NCBI RefSeq assembly: GCF_051622035.1
Contig: NC_135365.1
Span: 6,665,501-6,729,500, forward strand
DNA: 64,000 nt
DNA from: Arctopsyche grandis
Taxonomy: Eukaryota > Arthropoda > Insecta > Trichoptera > Hydropsychidae
Reading direction: 5' to 3'
The notes beneath the pieces are model-generated. The model did no database searches. It was not told where the DNA came from and saw nothing but the letters and a program-made list of their open reading frames with translations. The translations under genes and the position numbers were made by a program. Below are positions 33,560 through 48,218 of this stretch, one piece after another; the first letter of the stretch is position 1; the number at the start of each line of letters is the position of its first letter.

Positions 33560-35750
33560 GACGGTGCTGTATAGTATGAATAAAAGTAGCTTTCTTGTGC
33601 AGTATTGTGCCGAGTTGTTTACGCACAGTTTTGTATAATATAAACGGACCTTTATTTATGAAAATTTAGATCTTGCTAACAGTGATAGACGTACTAGTAA
33701 TAATTAAAGAGCGGACCAAGTTTGCGCCGTTCTTTGTTTATTGTTCGCCGTGCATTGTTCATTTTTATAATGAACCTTTTTTTTGCACTCTTGCTTTGCA
33801 GTTTACTCAATTTCCTGGAAAATAGACCCAAAACGCCCTGTTTCCTGGAAAAAGCACGCTTCCGGTCCTACCTCTTGTAATAATCGAGAAAATTAAAAAA
33901 AGTTTTTGATTCCAGCTGGGATTTGAATCAATGACCTCTCTTCTGGTTAAAAATCACTTAATATGTGAGCTACGCTGTGGCTCTTAGAAATAACGATTTA
34001 AAACACTGTTATATATCTATATATGTGTATACGTTGAAAAAACTATATTTTTTTGTTTTATAGGCATACATATGTAGAAGCTTCACATCATCTATAAGAG
34101 CGTTCAAGTCTCTTTCAAAATATTGTATGTATAATACAAATACAGAGACACCTGTTGCCTCAGTGTGACTCGAGCTTTATGATACATGGCTTTGAGTATA
34201 GCCAAAGCATTTTATTTGCGATTGTGACAGCTTTCAACTGAGCCTTTTAATCGTGCTTTGACATAGGTCGAATAGCTCTAGAGCTAAATAAATATTATTC
34301 AGGTGAATAAATAAAGCGACTATTCAAATTTTTATTCGAAGCCGAACTTCGACAAATTAAATTTGTTTTTCAATTCTATTGATAATCACTCGACATCAAT
34401 TCGAAAATATTTTCCAGCGACGATTTTCCGCTGTGATTTATATGTGAAAATAAATGTTGCCCTTCACAATAGGATTCTATTTTCAGAAAAGGATTCTGAA
34501 AGGGGTTATTTAGCTACATATGTATGTACATACATACGCATTGTACATGTAACCTTTTGTATACCTATATTCTATATATAGATGAACGACGTCAAAGATT
34601 AACGGTTTGAAACGGATCGTTCGGCTATTTATAAAGTGGTACTCTTCGGACAAAAACCGTGTATTTATGTATAATAATACCTCTTACGTACCAGTAAATC
34701 TATTTATTTCATTTAAAATGTCTCAGAAGGTAGACGAGAGATCTTGTGGGAAATTCTATTTTCATTAGTATCGATCAGATTGGTTGTGTATGTATGTGGT
34801 CAAAAGGTCAAAAGGTTTTTGTCGAAGAAGTAAAATTTACGTAATATGTATATTATCTGCTTCAACTTGAATTAAATTTGCTTTTATATATGTATTTATA
34901 GGACTGAGCTTCGACGGAGCGTGGATGGAAAAAAAATACATATCAAATTTAAATAAAACCAAAGGCTATCTCGATTAAGACGAGTTTCTAAGTTTATTTT
35001 GCTTATAATAACAGTGAGCGATCTGAAAGAATATTTTACGGTAAAGTGCACATTTTGAATTTAATTCTTAAGCAATATAATTATTATATATTGAAAGATC
35101 TTTTTTCAATAAATACGACTTTATGCCTAAAAATTAATGTCAATGTATGTATATTTATACCTATCTAATAATTTGAATAATTAAATATTCAAGGTTTTTA
35201 AATTAAAATAATAATCAAATATAGTATTTGAAAAATATGGAAATTTGAATATTTATTTTTAATATACAGGTGTTTGGTAGCTCGATACAAAGCCTCGAAG
35301 GTTGATAGCTTACATTATTTTTCAACATTTTAAGCCACGCACACCTCAGTCCAAAGTCTTACGGTTGTTTTTTAATTTCTTTTTGAAGATTTTTAGTAAA
35401 AACACCAAAATCTCACAGTTAATTGCTAATACTGCTCATGTTATAAGAGGTATGTTAGTCAGTTATTATTTTTTTGTTTGTCTAATGTTTATTCAATCAA
35501 ATAAAAACAATACAACCATCTGTGTCAACAGAAAAAAAAGGCACCATAAGTTTTCAAAAATTTGTCAACATGGCTGTTTATTGTCCTTTCTATTAAGATA
35601 TCACATACATTGTGTGCTAACAACACACCAACAAATTGTATTACATTATTTTTCTTAATTAAAATTGATGTTTTTTACACTTTAATTATTAAATCAGCAA
35701 AAGATAAAAACAATATTAAAACTAAAGTTAAATACATTGACTATCATATA
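33560..35750. other. Long stretch without a recognised gene
   Basis: AT-rich sequence. A tRNA-like block on the minus strand at 33905-33990 (TAGCTCA A-box-like, GATTCAAATCCC B-box-like) is probably a decayed SINE head. The frames at 35302-35658 and 35562-35783 lack family features and overlap each other, so I do not call a gene. Confidence 0.4.
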
Positions 35751-35752
35751 TA

Positions 35753-36161
35753 TGTATGTATAAAACGGAAACGGCGTCTGTAATTTGTTTCTGATTGGGT
35801 GTCGTCGGGATTTATTGGGTGATTAGGGAGATACACACACAGCCAGTGCTCCGTCCAGAATGTCTTGATATGGCCCAAGTACCTGATTATAAAGGGATGC
35901 AGGTCGCTCACTGCATCTTCGACGTCCGTTTACTTCCCCATTATTTAGGCACGAACACGGATATGCAGTCCTAAGGTCCAAGGCACTCAGTCCCATGCTT
36001 TCGCGCTGTCAGTTCTGAGAACTCTAGTGGGAAGCGACCGGGTGCCGTTACCGACCACTTAGCCGATTCGGGGGTTTCTATTGTTAGCTGACTTGCACTT
36101 AAGCCTGGAGTTAATCCTCAAAACCAATTAAAACGACGGCTCCTTTAACGCATACGTTACA
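35753..36161 (-). mobile_element. Probable solo LTR
   Basis: On the minus strand it starts TGTAACGTATGCG (36161), with TTTATAATC and AATAAATCCC in LTR order. The right flank is ATAT (36162-36165), as for the other solo LTRs. The far end is blurred by TATATGTATGTA sequence, so the duplication cannot be confirmed there. Start similarity suggests the same broad LTR group as 20609 and 30861. Confidence 0.5.
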
Positions 36162-36169
36162 ATATTATA

Positions 36170-36590
36170 CATTATATAGGTATAAAACTACGTAATTTTT
36201 GTATCACACCAAAATATCACAATTGTATTTAATGACTTATATTAATTGTAATTAATATTTTTTGTTAAGACTTTTGTTATCAAATATAAATTTTCAATTG
36301 TTTATAAAACTAAACACATTTTTTTTATAATCAACCTAAATACCTTTCAATATATACGTAGGTATAAAATATACAGACAAACTATGCATTTATTAGATTA
36401 CGGCATTACACTGAAAAAAGTCATACATATTTGTGATATATTATTTATATTAATTTAAGGATACTTTTTAAGATTCGTATAGTGAAATATAACTTTAAAA
36501 CAACAAACAAATCCAAATATATATTTTTGAAATAAAAAAATTATAATTTTAACTGTTGAAAATACACGACTAACTTGACGCATCTCAAAA
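36170..36590. other. No gene recognised
   Basis: AT-rich flank leading into the TA tract. Confidence 0.5.
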
Positions 36591-36591
36591 A

Positions 36592-39670
<3,079 letters not shown>

Positions 39671-39685
39671 GTATATATGTATGTA

Positions 39686-40003
39686 CATATATTCTGAAAT
39701 TCAAAAAGGGAATACGATGAATATCCATTAAATGTTTGAAACATTAATGTGAGGGAATTAATTTTGGAATACGTAGTGTGTTTTCTGGGAAATACAATAC
39801 TAAAAATAAATTATTAATACATACATAGTTCAGCCCAATTATTTTTAAATAACAAAAAGTTAAACATTTTCAAGAATCGATCGTCATATGACATACATAT
39901 TAATACCTAAAGTTGTCGCATATACATATTGCTTCAAGAATTCCGTTTACCTCTTATTTGCCGATGATATGAAAATTCTCAAAACTATTGAGTCGATTAC
40001 GGA
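39686..40003 (+). repeat. Copy of a 320-base segment also at 54421-54737
   Basis: Nearly identical to 54421-54737, including a LINE-derived end (LLFADDMKILKTIESIT). It stops abruptly at 40003, while the other copy continues into the LINE. The left edge adjoins the hAT flank. Confidence 0.75.
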
Positions 40004-40009
40004 AACGAA

Positions 40010-40570
40010 TGTACATATGCATGTATTTTCAAGCCGACTTCAGGACTCGTAACCAAACAATTGACGCACAAAAGCCAACGCAAATTTAGCCCAAAATAAA
40101 CTTCAACCGACCGAAAATAAATACTTAAAAGGTGGTTGCGTAATTTTCGCCAATATTTCCGTATGCTAATTATTGTTTTGTTTAAATTTTTCGAACTCGA
40201 ACTTCGTGTGTAGGTGCGGCCTAGTGCGCCTGTGTGTATAATTGAACCGGAAAACTTAATTAATTAACCATAGAACCCTCACGGTCGATTGAATACAAGC
40301 TTTAAACGTACCCAGTGATTGCAAATTATCGGACTGGAGTATTTATAACCCCCCTCCCAGCACTTGCTCCACGTAAATACATACGTAGGGATATACAAAA
40401 GTTCCCAGAAATTTTAATTTTTTTGAAAATAGAACGCTATATACATATGTATGTAAATTCGATCCAGGAAAATCTATCACCTAAGCTCAATGCGCTTCTC
40501 TGTCTAATTTATAAAACATAAATTCCGACTTTTATAACTACATATGTATGTATGTATGTAGGAGTCGTTT
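40010..40570. other. No gene recognised
   Basis: Unique AT-rich sequence with ACATATGTATGTA-type motifs. Confidence 0.45.
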
Positions 40571-40574
40571 ATAA

Positions 40575-40800
40575 GAAAATTCGGTTCGGTGATCATTGGT
40601 CACAAAGCGCTTCCCCAAAAGTCACTAAAATCTCTGTAACGGAACATCTGGCAGCCGAAAAGTCTATCATACTAACGAAAACTCGAGTGCCAAATATTCC
40701 GCATTCGTGGTTTTTATAGCTAAAATTGTCTTTGTGACCATCGCAATGTGAGTAATAATCCAATTACCGAAAATTCATACATGTAGAAAAGAAAAAAAAT
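40575..40800 (+). other. Stray copy of the upstream region of galectin-like genes 3 and 4
   Basis: Collinear with 10630-10855 and with the complement of 9310-9530: shared blocks are GTTCGGTGAT, CACAAAGCG, GTCACTAAAATCT, GAACATCTGGCA, AATATTCCG(C/T)ATTCG and ATCGCAATGTG. No galectin exon follows. CACAAAGCGATC and GATCGCAATGTG, within the gene 3 version, form imperfect inverted ends about 170 bases apart. It may therefore be a small transposable element or a relic of a lost gene copy. Confidence 0.6.
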
Positions 40801-41030
40801 GAATTGAAGTTGACATAAAACATTTATTTGTTTGTAGTTGTAAAACACGTCCGATAGTGTGCACGCATCGCGCCCCTCTGTTTTCGGTCGCCACATCTTG
40901 ACCAAAGCACTCGCCGCGTCTCGTGTCGTCTCACTCACTTTGCTGAGTTTTATTTTGCATAGTTCAACGATACGCGAAATGCGCTCTTATTTCAAGTATT
41001 AATATCATATAATTAATTTAAAATCTGACG
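40800..41030. other. Short unique stretch, moderately GC-rich
   Basis: Holds ACACGTCCGATAGTGTGCACGC-like sequence and CGCGTCTCGTGTCGTCTC. No gene recognised. Confidence 0.35.
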
Positions 41031-41033
41031 AAA

Positions 41034-41181
41034 CTAGTATTGTGCCTTACATTATATAGGTATAAATATAATCTAAGGTAATTTAAAGGTGCGCGCGCGC
41101 ACGTATTAATCATAAATAGTTGAGTGCGTACATTACACGCTCACCGATCCAAACCGTTCACCCGTTCGAAATGATGAATGA

Positions 41182-41264
<83 letters not shown>

Positions 41265-41465
41265 TACGCTCCCGTCGCTCGGCCTGACGTCGCACATGTC
41301 AAAATCTCCACATCCCCCCACTTCCCCGCTTCCCCGCGTCTCTTCGACCACTTGACTCTGATTGGCTGTGCGCCTCTGTAACTTTGATTGGCTGTGTCTC
41401 CACGCGTCTGCCACTTATGTACATATCCACATACACACATTGTGTCCGTTTTTATATACATACAT
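41034..41465 (-). mobile_element. Helitron copy E with (GT)n tract
   Basis: The 3' end on the minus strand is CTAG at 41037-41034, followed by T. The body matches copy A (120-400), including both CTGATTGGCTGTG-type motifs (41357-41398) and the CCGTTCACCCGTTCGAAATGATG block. A pure (GT)n tract (41183-41257) has expanded inside. The 5' end near 41465 (ATATAAAAACGGACAC on the minus strand) is not resolved to the base. Confidence 0.6.
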
Positions 41466-41469
41466 ATAT

Positions 41470-42270
41470 TGAGTGGGGGGGCGGAAAGTCAAATATATGT
41501 CCGCAAACATCCGAATATCCAAATCGGCTGTCATCGTCTCCACAGTTTTTGAATTTTCAAACATGATGACGATTATATTTAATTATCGATTAAGCGGATA
41601 CAATTGAAATCTCTATCGGGGAGTCAAACCTAGCAAAATGACAAAGTTTCAAAGCGATTGGAAGATTTAATGAAGTGTTTGCATACTAACGGACGAAGTG
41701 AAACTAATATTATGTAGACCCTGTAAACACGTTTAAAGACAAATTACTTTATTTTACGTACATTTTCCGGGAAATTTTTAAACGACCTGTGTTATATTTG
41801 GGTAGACTTCATTGGAACGACGATGCTTTGGGGAATTTCGTCGATTGTACTCGACTTTAATTAACCATTGTATCGAACACAGAGGGGGAGGGGGGGGGGG
41901 TATATACGAAGTCTTGTGCGCAATATTGTGGATAATTATTATAATTGCGCGGTCCAAATTGGTGGTTTAGAAATGTGTGTTGTCGTGTTTTGTTTCGAGG
42001 TATATTTCTGGGCTTGGGTATCGCCGTGTACTTTTCCCGCGTATAGTACGTTCGTCCCTGGCCCATCCCCTGACCCACTGACCCCGTCGGCTGGGTCCTG
42101 AAGCTGTCGAAGCATTTATAAAATGTCAATTGTGAATGTGACATCCATGTCAGAGACGTTCTGTATTGTTTGGAAATGCGACGTACGTTTCGGTTCTAGG
42201 TTGTACAGTGCCGGTCATCAGTACTACGTATAATAGTGCATGGAAAATTTTTTCACTATTTGTTAAAGAA
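41470..42270. other. No gene recognised
   Basis: Unique sequence with a G-run (41883-41900) and a C-rich patch (42040-42095). Confidence 0.4.
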
Positions 42271-42276
42271 AAAAGT

Positions 42277-42920
42277 TATTGAATGCATGCCTGACAGCAT
42301 TTCATTAGATGATAACACAGTAAAAGTCTATATAATAATGTCTATATAAAAAAGTCTATATAATAACACAGTAAAACCTATATAATAATGAAAATGAAGG
42401 AATAAAGAGACGTATGATATTAAGATGTCCTGTTAAGGATATAATCCTAAATGTCACTTTTCCTGAAGGAAAAGATATTTGATCAAGGTGTTTTTCTAGT
42501 GATGACGTATGGATGTAAAACTTGGACATTGAACGCTGAAATGTTACAAAACGGTGTGGAACGGTGTATGCTCGGCATAATGAGGGGAGATATGAATCGG
42601 AATACGTGGGGGAGAAGAATGACAAGGGTAGTTGATATACATATGTAGTAGAGAGAGTGAAGAGATTGAAATGGCAATGGGTGGGTTACGCAGATAAAAG
42701 AAAGGACGATATATGAACGAAATAACTGCTTGAATGATCACCCAAAGAATGAAAAATGGTAAAAGGAAAGCCTCAACGAAGATGGGTGAATGAAATCAGA
42801 AAAATGTGTGGGTTGAATTGGATGAAAGTCGTCCAAAATAGAGACGAATGGAAGCGTGTTGGAGAGGCTTTCATCCAACAGTAGACGATGAATGGCTGTA
42901 AATAATGATGATGTGATGAA
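42277..42920 (+). pseudogene. RTE LINE 3' fragment, rearranged
   Basis: Collinear with 47572-48210: GCATGCCTGACAGCAT, then a local tandem of CTATATAATAA units (42330-42385), VMTYGCKTWTLNAEM, RCMLGIMRGDMNRNTWGRRM, and a body ending FIQQ-like with an ATGATGATG tail at 42903. Indels and stops break the frame. Confidence 0.7.
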
Positions 42921-44100
42921 AATAAATAGTACAATTTGGTTGTTAGGTGAAAGTTATTTTGGAAATAATTTGAAGTTGAAATGGAGTAATAATACTAGTG
43001 GTAATGACCGAGAAATTTATTTTCAGAAAGTCTCTCTTAGGGTGTCTGACATTAAAATTTGTCGTACAAAGATATAAATGCCTTGTTTTGAAAGGGTTCT
43101 AACTGTTAGTTAGAACCTTTTCAAAGTAACGTAACGATTTACCCATTTATTTGTAATATATATGTACATTATGTATATATATGTATCGTATTATACCTTA
43201 TGAAATGAAAACAAATAGTCAGATGCATGTTTCCGATGCAATCTTCTTATGCAAATACGTAATGCGGAATAACTCTATTTTTTATTTCTCTCATTTGTTT
43301 ATTTTTATCTCATTCAAGTTTTGTATGAAATACGTTTTGATATTGCAAGCGAACGAGTCAACCAGTTGATAGTTTTCGATATACGGAAATGAAATGTTTT
43401 TGTCGGATACATGCAAAAATGTTTGCTGTAAAATTATTCACTAATAAATTGAATACGTGTACATTTTATTTTGATGGAATTTCGTTGCTAAGCATTGCGT
43501 TAACTATGTAAATATTATAGAATATGTGTATGTATGTACGTTCGTATATAATAGATCATTAAATCTCTCTCAAGAATTTAAAATACTATAAGCTGGATAA
43601 GACTGTTTAGTTATTTTTAATTTAATTTGTAGAAGCGTCGAAGATCAAATAAAATGATTTATGAAATATGTATCAAATTTCGCAGTCTGAAAGACGAATT
43701 ACATTTTTCCTTTGATGGGACGCAAGTTTGAAAAAAAAGTTTGGAACGATTTAGTTTGAGAAGAAAAATTTCCATACATATTATAAACAAACTGTGAATA
43801 TTTTAACAAATACATTTTTATAAATACATACAAATATTCACTTTTGATCCTCAATTTACCTTTCATGACCACATCAAGACGGTCGGCTCTATTCCAAGAG
43901 CTAACTGACTTCTCAATGAAATCGTCGATGCTAAGCCTGAATGTGATATTTTCCAACTCAGTGAGCGTAGCTTATTGGAAATTATTTTAACCTGTGTCTG
44001 GTAGCCTGCGTTCATCATTATTTTCAGAATTGAATGTGATATATGAACTTCTCTCTTCCATTTGGGCCTCGCAGGGATGTTTTTTATTTTCGGCTGGTTC
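42920..44100. other. No gene recognised
   Basis: Includes an inverted repeat GGGTTCTAACTGTTAGTTAGAACC at 43098-43121. The ORFs at 43699-44102 on the minus strand show no family features; ATTATTTTAACCTGT-type boundaries do not make a convincing exon. Confidence 0.4.
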
Positions 44101-44101
44101 A

Positions 44102-44395
44102 TCTAATATAAAATTTGGAAAGAGACTTTGTATGTAACGTTCGTTCGTTGGATCGTAAATCCGTGACGTCATCGAATAAACATCGAAAAAGCGGCGCAGC
44201 CGCGGGGCCGCAGGAGCCGGATTCTGGTATACATATAATTTCGTATAAATATAATTTTTTATAATAGATTTACTATATATTTTTGTTCGTGACAGTCAAT
44301 TTAATAAAAAAAAAACAACTTAGTATTCAAATAAATTTATAAACTATTCAAATAAATTCAATAAAATGTTTACTATTAGATAAGTCATGTTTACG
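44102..44395 (+). mobile_element. Helitron copy F, 3'-truncated
   Basis: Starts A|TC at 44101/44102, then GGAAAGAGACTTTGTATGTAACG shared in shorter form with copies B, D and H. It has a GC block (44190-44220) and a TATTCAAATAAATTTATAAAC segment matching copies B and D. No hairpin or CTAG end is seen. Confidence 0.5.
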
Positions 44396-44539
44396 TATAT
44401 TGTTTAGTATATATGTATATGGAGCTGGTTATAGGTGCAAGATATTCTCTACTTTGTATAGGTATTTAATTTGATATTTTTTTACTTTATCTGCTATTAT
44501 AATAATGATATTTTTTATGATTATACTCTTTAATTAGAC

Positions 44540-45013
44540 TTGGATTTTTCTGATTCCAATTCGATCGTTTCTTATCAGAGTTTGCCAACTTTATCTGAAC
44601 ATTGTTGAAAGGGTTCCTAAAAATTGACCAAAAAAAATATCATCAATCAGATTTTCATTGAGACGGTTCCAACACATTGGCGACCTTACCCATTTTCTCG
44701 CAGATCTCGAGTTTTCAGCAATCCTAGATTTCACTGAATCGTATGAAAACCATAAATGTATCTGTGGATGTTAATTGATATGTATTTACTGAATTTTGCT
44801 GAATTGTTTAAAAAATGCTGCAAATTTACAAATTTGACCATAGATGTCTCTATGGATGTTAATTTATATGTTTTTACTTTGTAAAATAATACTTATCATC
44901 AAATAGTATCAAAGTATCTTAGTATCAAATGTGCAATGTTTCTGGCCAGGGAGGTGCATTGGGGTTACCTGCTAGGTCTTCCTGGTATAAATAAAAAATA
45001 AATAAAATAAAAT
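44540..45013 (+). mobile_element. SINE copy lacking a clear tRNA head
   Basis: Body blocks GATCGTTTCTTATCAGAG and TTGAAAGGGTTCC lead to the conserved tail GGCCAGGGAGGTGCATTGGGG and CTTCCTGGTATAAATAAAAA. The middle (44660-44880) has a second partial copy of the body. Confidence 0.6.
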
Positions 45014-45014
45014 A

Positions 45015-46218
45015 TGTAAACGTTATTCAAAAGTTTATACTAAAAATACCCATATATGTAGGCCTATATAATATACAAATATTTTCCATATTGCCATAAT
45101 GCAATGAACATACATTAGGACGGTACTAACTAATCCTAATGCTACATTTACATTGATTACAAATGTAGCATTTACCTAATGCTACATTTGATTGACAATA
45201 CGGTACACCAACACGTTCTAAAACGCATAAACTACACGCAAATGCAATTAGCCGACAACGCGCAACGCGGATATTGAAATTTCGCGAACATTGCAATTAA
45301 ATTACGTTGACTTTAATTCCAAATATGAACCGAGTGAGATTTATACATTTTTTACGTATTATAAAACAAACAAAAATGTAATATATAGTGTGTAGAGAGA
45401 GAGAGTGTGTGTGTGCGTGTGTAATGGGGCATGCGATCCAGTTTTGTATCGTCGAGGCTTCTTCTGCCTTTATTGATAAAGTTTTGGGATTTCTCCGTTA
45501 ATCCGCTTAAGATTCGTTTAGCTTGTTTTTGGTAAGGACTCTGTGGTGCTTATACATAGATTAAAACGAAAATAGTTTATCTCCCTGCCGTTCATCCCCA
45601 AATGGACCGATTAATTGAGCCAAGGGTCGAAATTGCCAATCTCTCTTGCTTTTACTTATCTATTGTTAATTTTTTTGTTATTAGAAAATCATTCTATGTA
45701 CGTGAATGATTATTATTGATTATTGTATTGTGTTGGCTGTATTAGATTATTGCGTATTGACTGGTGTATTTTATGTATATTTTTATTCAACTGATTTAGC
45801 ATTGCAAATAGCACCGTGCAACTTTATGGAATGGGTTTGAATTCAAACTAACTCAGAACTGTGTAAATTTGTCTTGAGCTTCAGACTAATTCAAAGTGGT
45901 TTACTTATCATTTTGAATAATGCAATGGGTTCTACCTTTGAATGTTGGTTTTTGAAACTTGACACAATTTGCAGTAGGTAGTCTTCGTTTAGGTGAATTC
46001 AATTATTTAAATTCATTTTTTGATTAAATTAATATAATATATGTATGCATAGTATGCTTTTGTATGGAGATTTAAAAAAATAAATATTACAATTATCCGT
46101 ATTATATTAAATATTACAAAGTAAATTCAGTTTTTTATATCTTCATAGGACTACCAAATTACTAAAAATTGAATACGTCTTTAGAATACCCTCGGCTGTG
46201 TTCACTCATTCAAGACAC

Positions 46219-46220
<2 letters not shown>
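45015..46220. other. No gene recognised
   Basis: Unique sequence with an inverted ATGCTACATTT repeat (45140-45190) and a GA/GT-rich tract (45393-45421). Confidence 0.4.

Positions 46221-46222
<2 letters not shown>

Positions 46223-46308
<86 letters not shown>
46223..46308. repeat. (TA)n microsatellite
   Basis: TA dinucleotides immediately upstream of the RTE element. Confidence 0.95.
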
Positions 46309-46319
46309 GGATTCAGGAA

Positions 46320-48206
46320 ACAGATTAAGTTAAGCAAATTTAAGTTAAGCAAAAATTTCAGCGGAAACAAAAAACCTAATTAAGCATAAAAGGAATTTAG
46401 ATAGGGATAATAATAAGCAAGAATACAATCTAGTAAATAAGGAAATTAAAAAGAGAATAGTCAGGGATGTCAGGGATTTTAACAGCAAGCTAATAGAAAA
46501 TACCATTAAGAATAACCGTAGCCTGAAAAAGTGCAAACAGGATCTTTTCTTAGGCAAAAACCAAATGATCGCAATCAGATCAGAGAGCGGAGTAATAATT
46601 AGGAATAGAGAAGAAATCATAGACAGAGTTTACACGTTCTATGCAAAACTATACGAGAACAACAACGGTCAATTCCCCGCTCTGGAATCGACACACGGGC
46701 CAAAGGGTTCCTGCAGTATTGCCTAGCGAAGTAGAGGCCGCGCTAAAAACTGCAAAGAACGGTAAAACTCCAGGGGAAGATAATATTCCCATTGACTTAC
46801 TAAAATGTGGCGGCTCCCCCCTAAATAATATCTTAGCTAGGCTTTTCAGCAAATGCATCCAGAACCAAGCTATACCAGAAGGATGGAATAACGCAACTAT
46901 CATCTTAATACACAAAAAAGGTGATAAAAGCGATATCAAGAATTACCGACCCATTAGTTTACTTTCAGTGGTCTACAAGTTCTTCACGAAGGTTATTACA
47001 GAAAGGCTGAAGAATATCCTCGACGAGAACCAACCTATAGAACAGGCAGAATTTAGGGCAAATTTCAGCACAATGGACCACCTCCAAGTAGTTGGCGAAC
47101 TAATCGAACGCGCCAACGAATATCAACGGCCATTGTGCCTAGGTTTCGTCGATTATGAGAAAGCCTTCGATACAGTTAGCCACAATGCAGTACTTAACGC
47201 TCTACAAACACAGGGAGTACCGGAACCCTATGTGGGGCTGTTAGCTGCAATATATAAGAATGCCACAACTTCGGTAAAAATTTTTTCAGGTACAGATAGA
47301 TTTAGCATAGGAAAAGGAGTAAAACAAGGAGATACAATCTCGCCCAAGTTATTCAATGCGGTGCTTGAGGGAGTTTTCAGGAACTTGGAATGGGACAAAG
47401 CCGGAGTAAGCATCAACGGTCGCTTCTTGAGTCACCTTCGGTTCGCAGACGATATAGTTTTAATAGCTCGTGATTCAGCTGACCTACTTAACAGACTAAC
47501 ACAGCTGGACAGGGAAAGTAGAAAAGTAGGATTAAAAATTAACGTAGATAAGACCAAACTAATGTTCAATAGTTATTGCATGCCTGATAGCATCCCATTA
47601 GATGATAAACCAGTAGAAGTAGTAAATAATTATTTATATTTAGGTCAAATAATTGACATGTCTGGTAGTAAAGATGGAGAGATAAAGAGACGTATGAAAT
47701 TAGTATGGAGTGCATTTGGACGGATGAATGCTGTTTTTAAATCAAAAATGCCACTCTGCCTGAAGAAAAAGATCTTTGATCAATGCGTTTTGCCAGTGAT
47801 GACGTACGGATGTGAAACTTGGACACTGAACACCAAGATGCTACATAAAATCCAATGCACTCAAAGAAGTATGGAGCGCTGTATGCTTGGCATAACGAGG
47901 AAAGACAGAAAGCGGAACACGTGGGAGAGAAGTATGACAAGAGTAGTGGACATAGTGGATAGAGTGAAGAGATTGAAATGGCAATGGGCGGGTCACGTAG
48001 CTAGGAGGATGGACGAAAGGTGGACAAAAGAAGTGCTTGAATGGTACCCGAGAGAAGGCAAAAGAGTAAAAGGAAGACCGCAAGGAAGATGGGTGAACGA
48101 AATTAGGAAAATGTGCGGGGTGAGATGGATGAGTGTTGCGCAAAACAGAGACGGGTGGAAGCGTGTTGGAGAAGCCTTCATCCAGCAGTGGATGATGATA
48201 TACATA
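46320..48206 (+). pseudogene. RTE-type LINE, 5'-truncated, frameshifted
   Basis: A pre-RT segment (about 46400-46690, reading LVNKEIKKRIVRDVRDF... and REEIIDRVYTFYAKLY) is one frame off from the long frame (46641-48284). The frames part near 46700, next to AAAGGGTTCC, where one extra base would explain it. RT motifs in the long frame: GKTPGEDNIP (41-50), NYRPISLL (101-108), motif A FVDYEKAFD (169-177), motif B GVKQGDTISPKLFN (226-239), FADD (268-271). It then has the RTE C-terminal region with VMTYGCETWT and GRWVNEIRKM, ending at FIQQWM (about 48196). Residues past that belong to the nested hAT. No endonuclease is present. Confidence 0.85.
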
Positions 48207-48218
48207 TACATATATACC

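Noticed and set aside
41133-41461. Thr-His and Cys-Val repeat frames
   Set aside because: Products of the (GT)n tract inside Helitron copy E.
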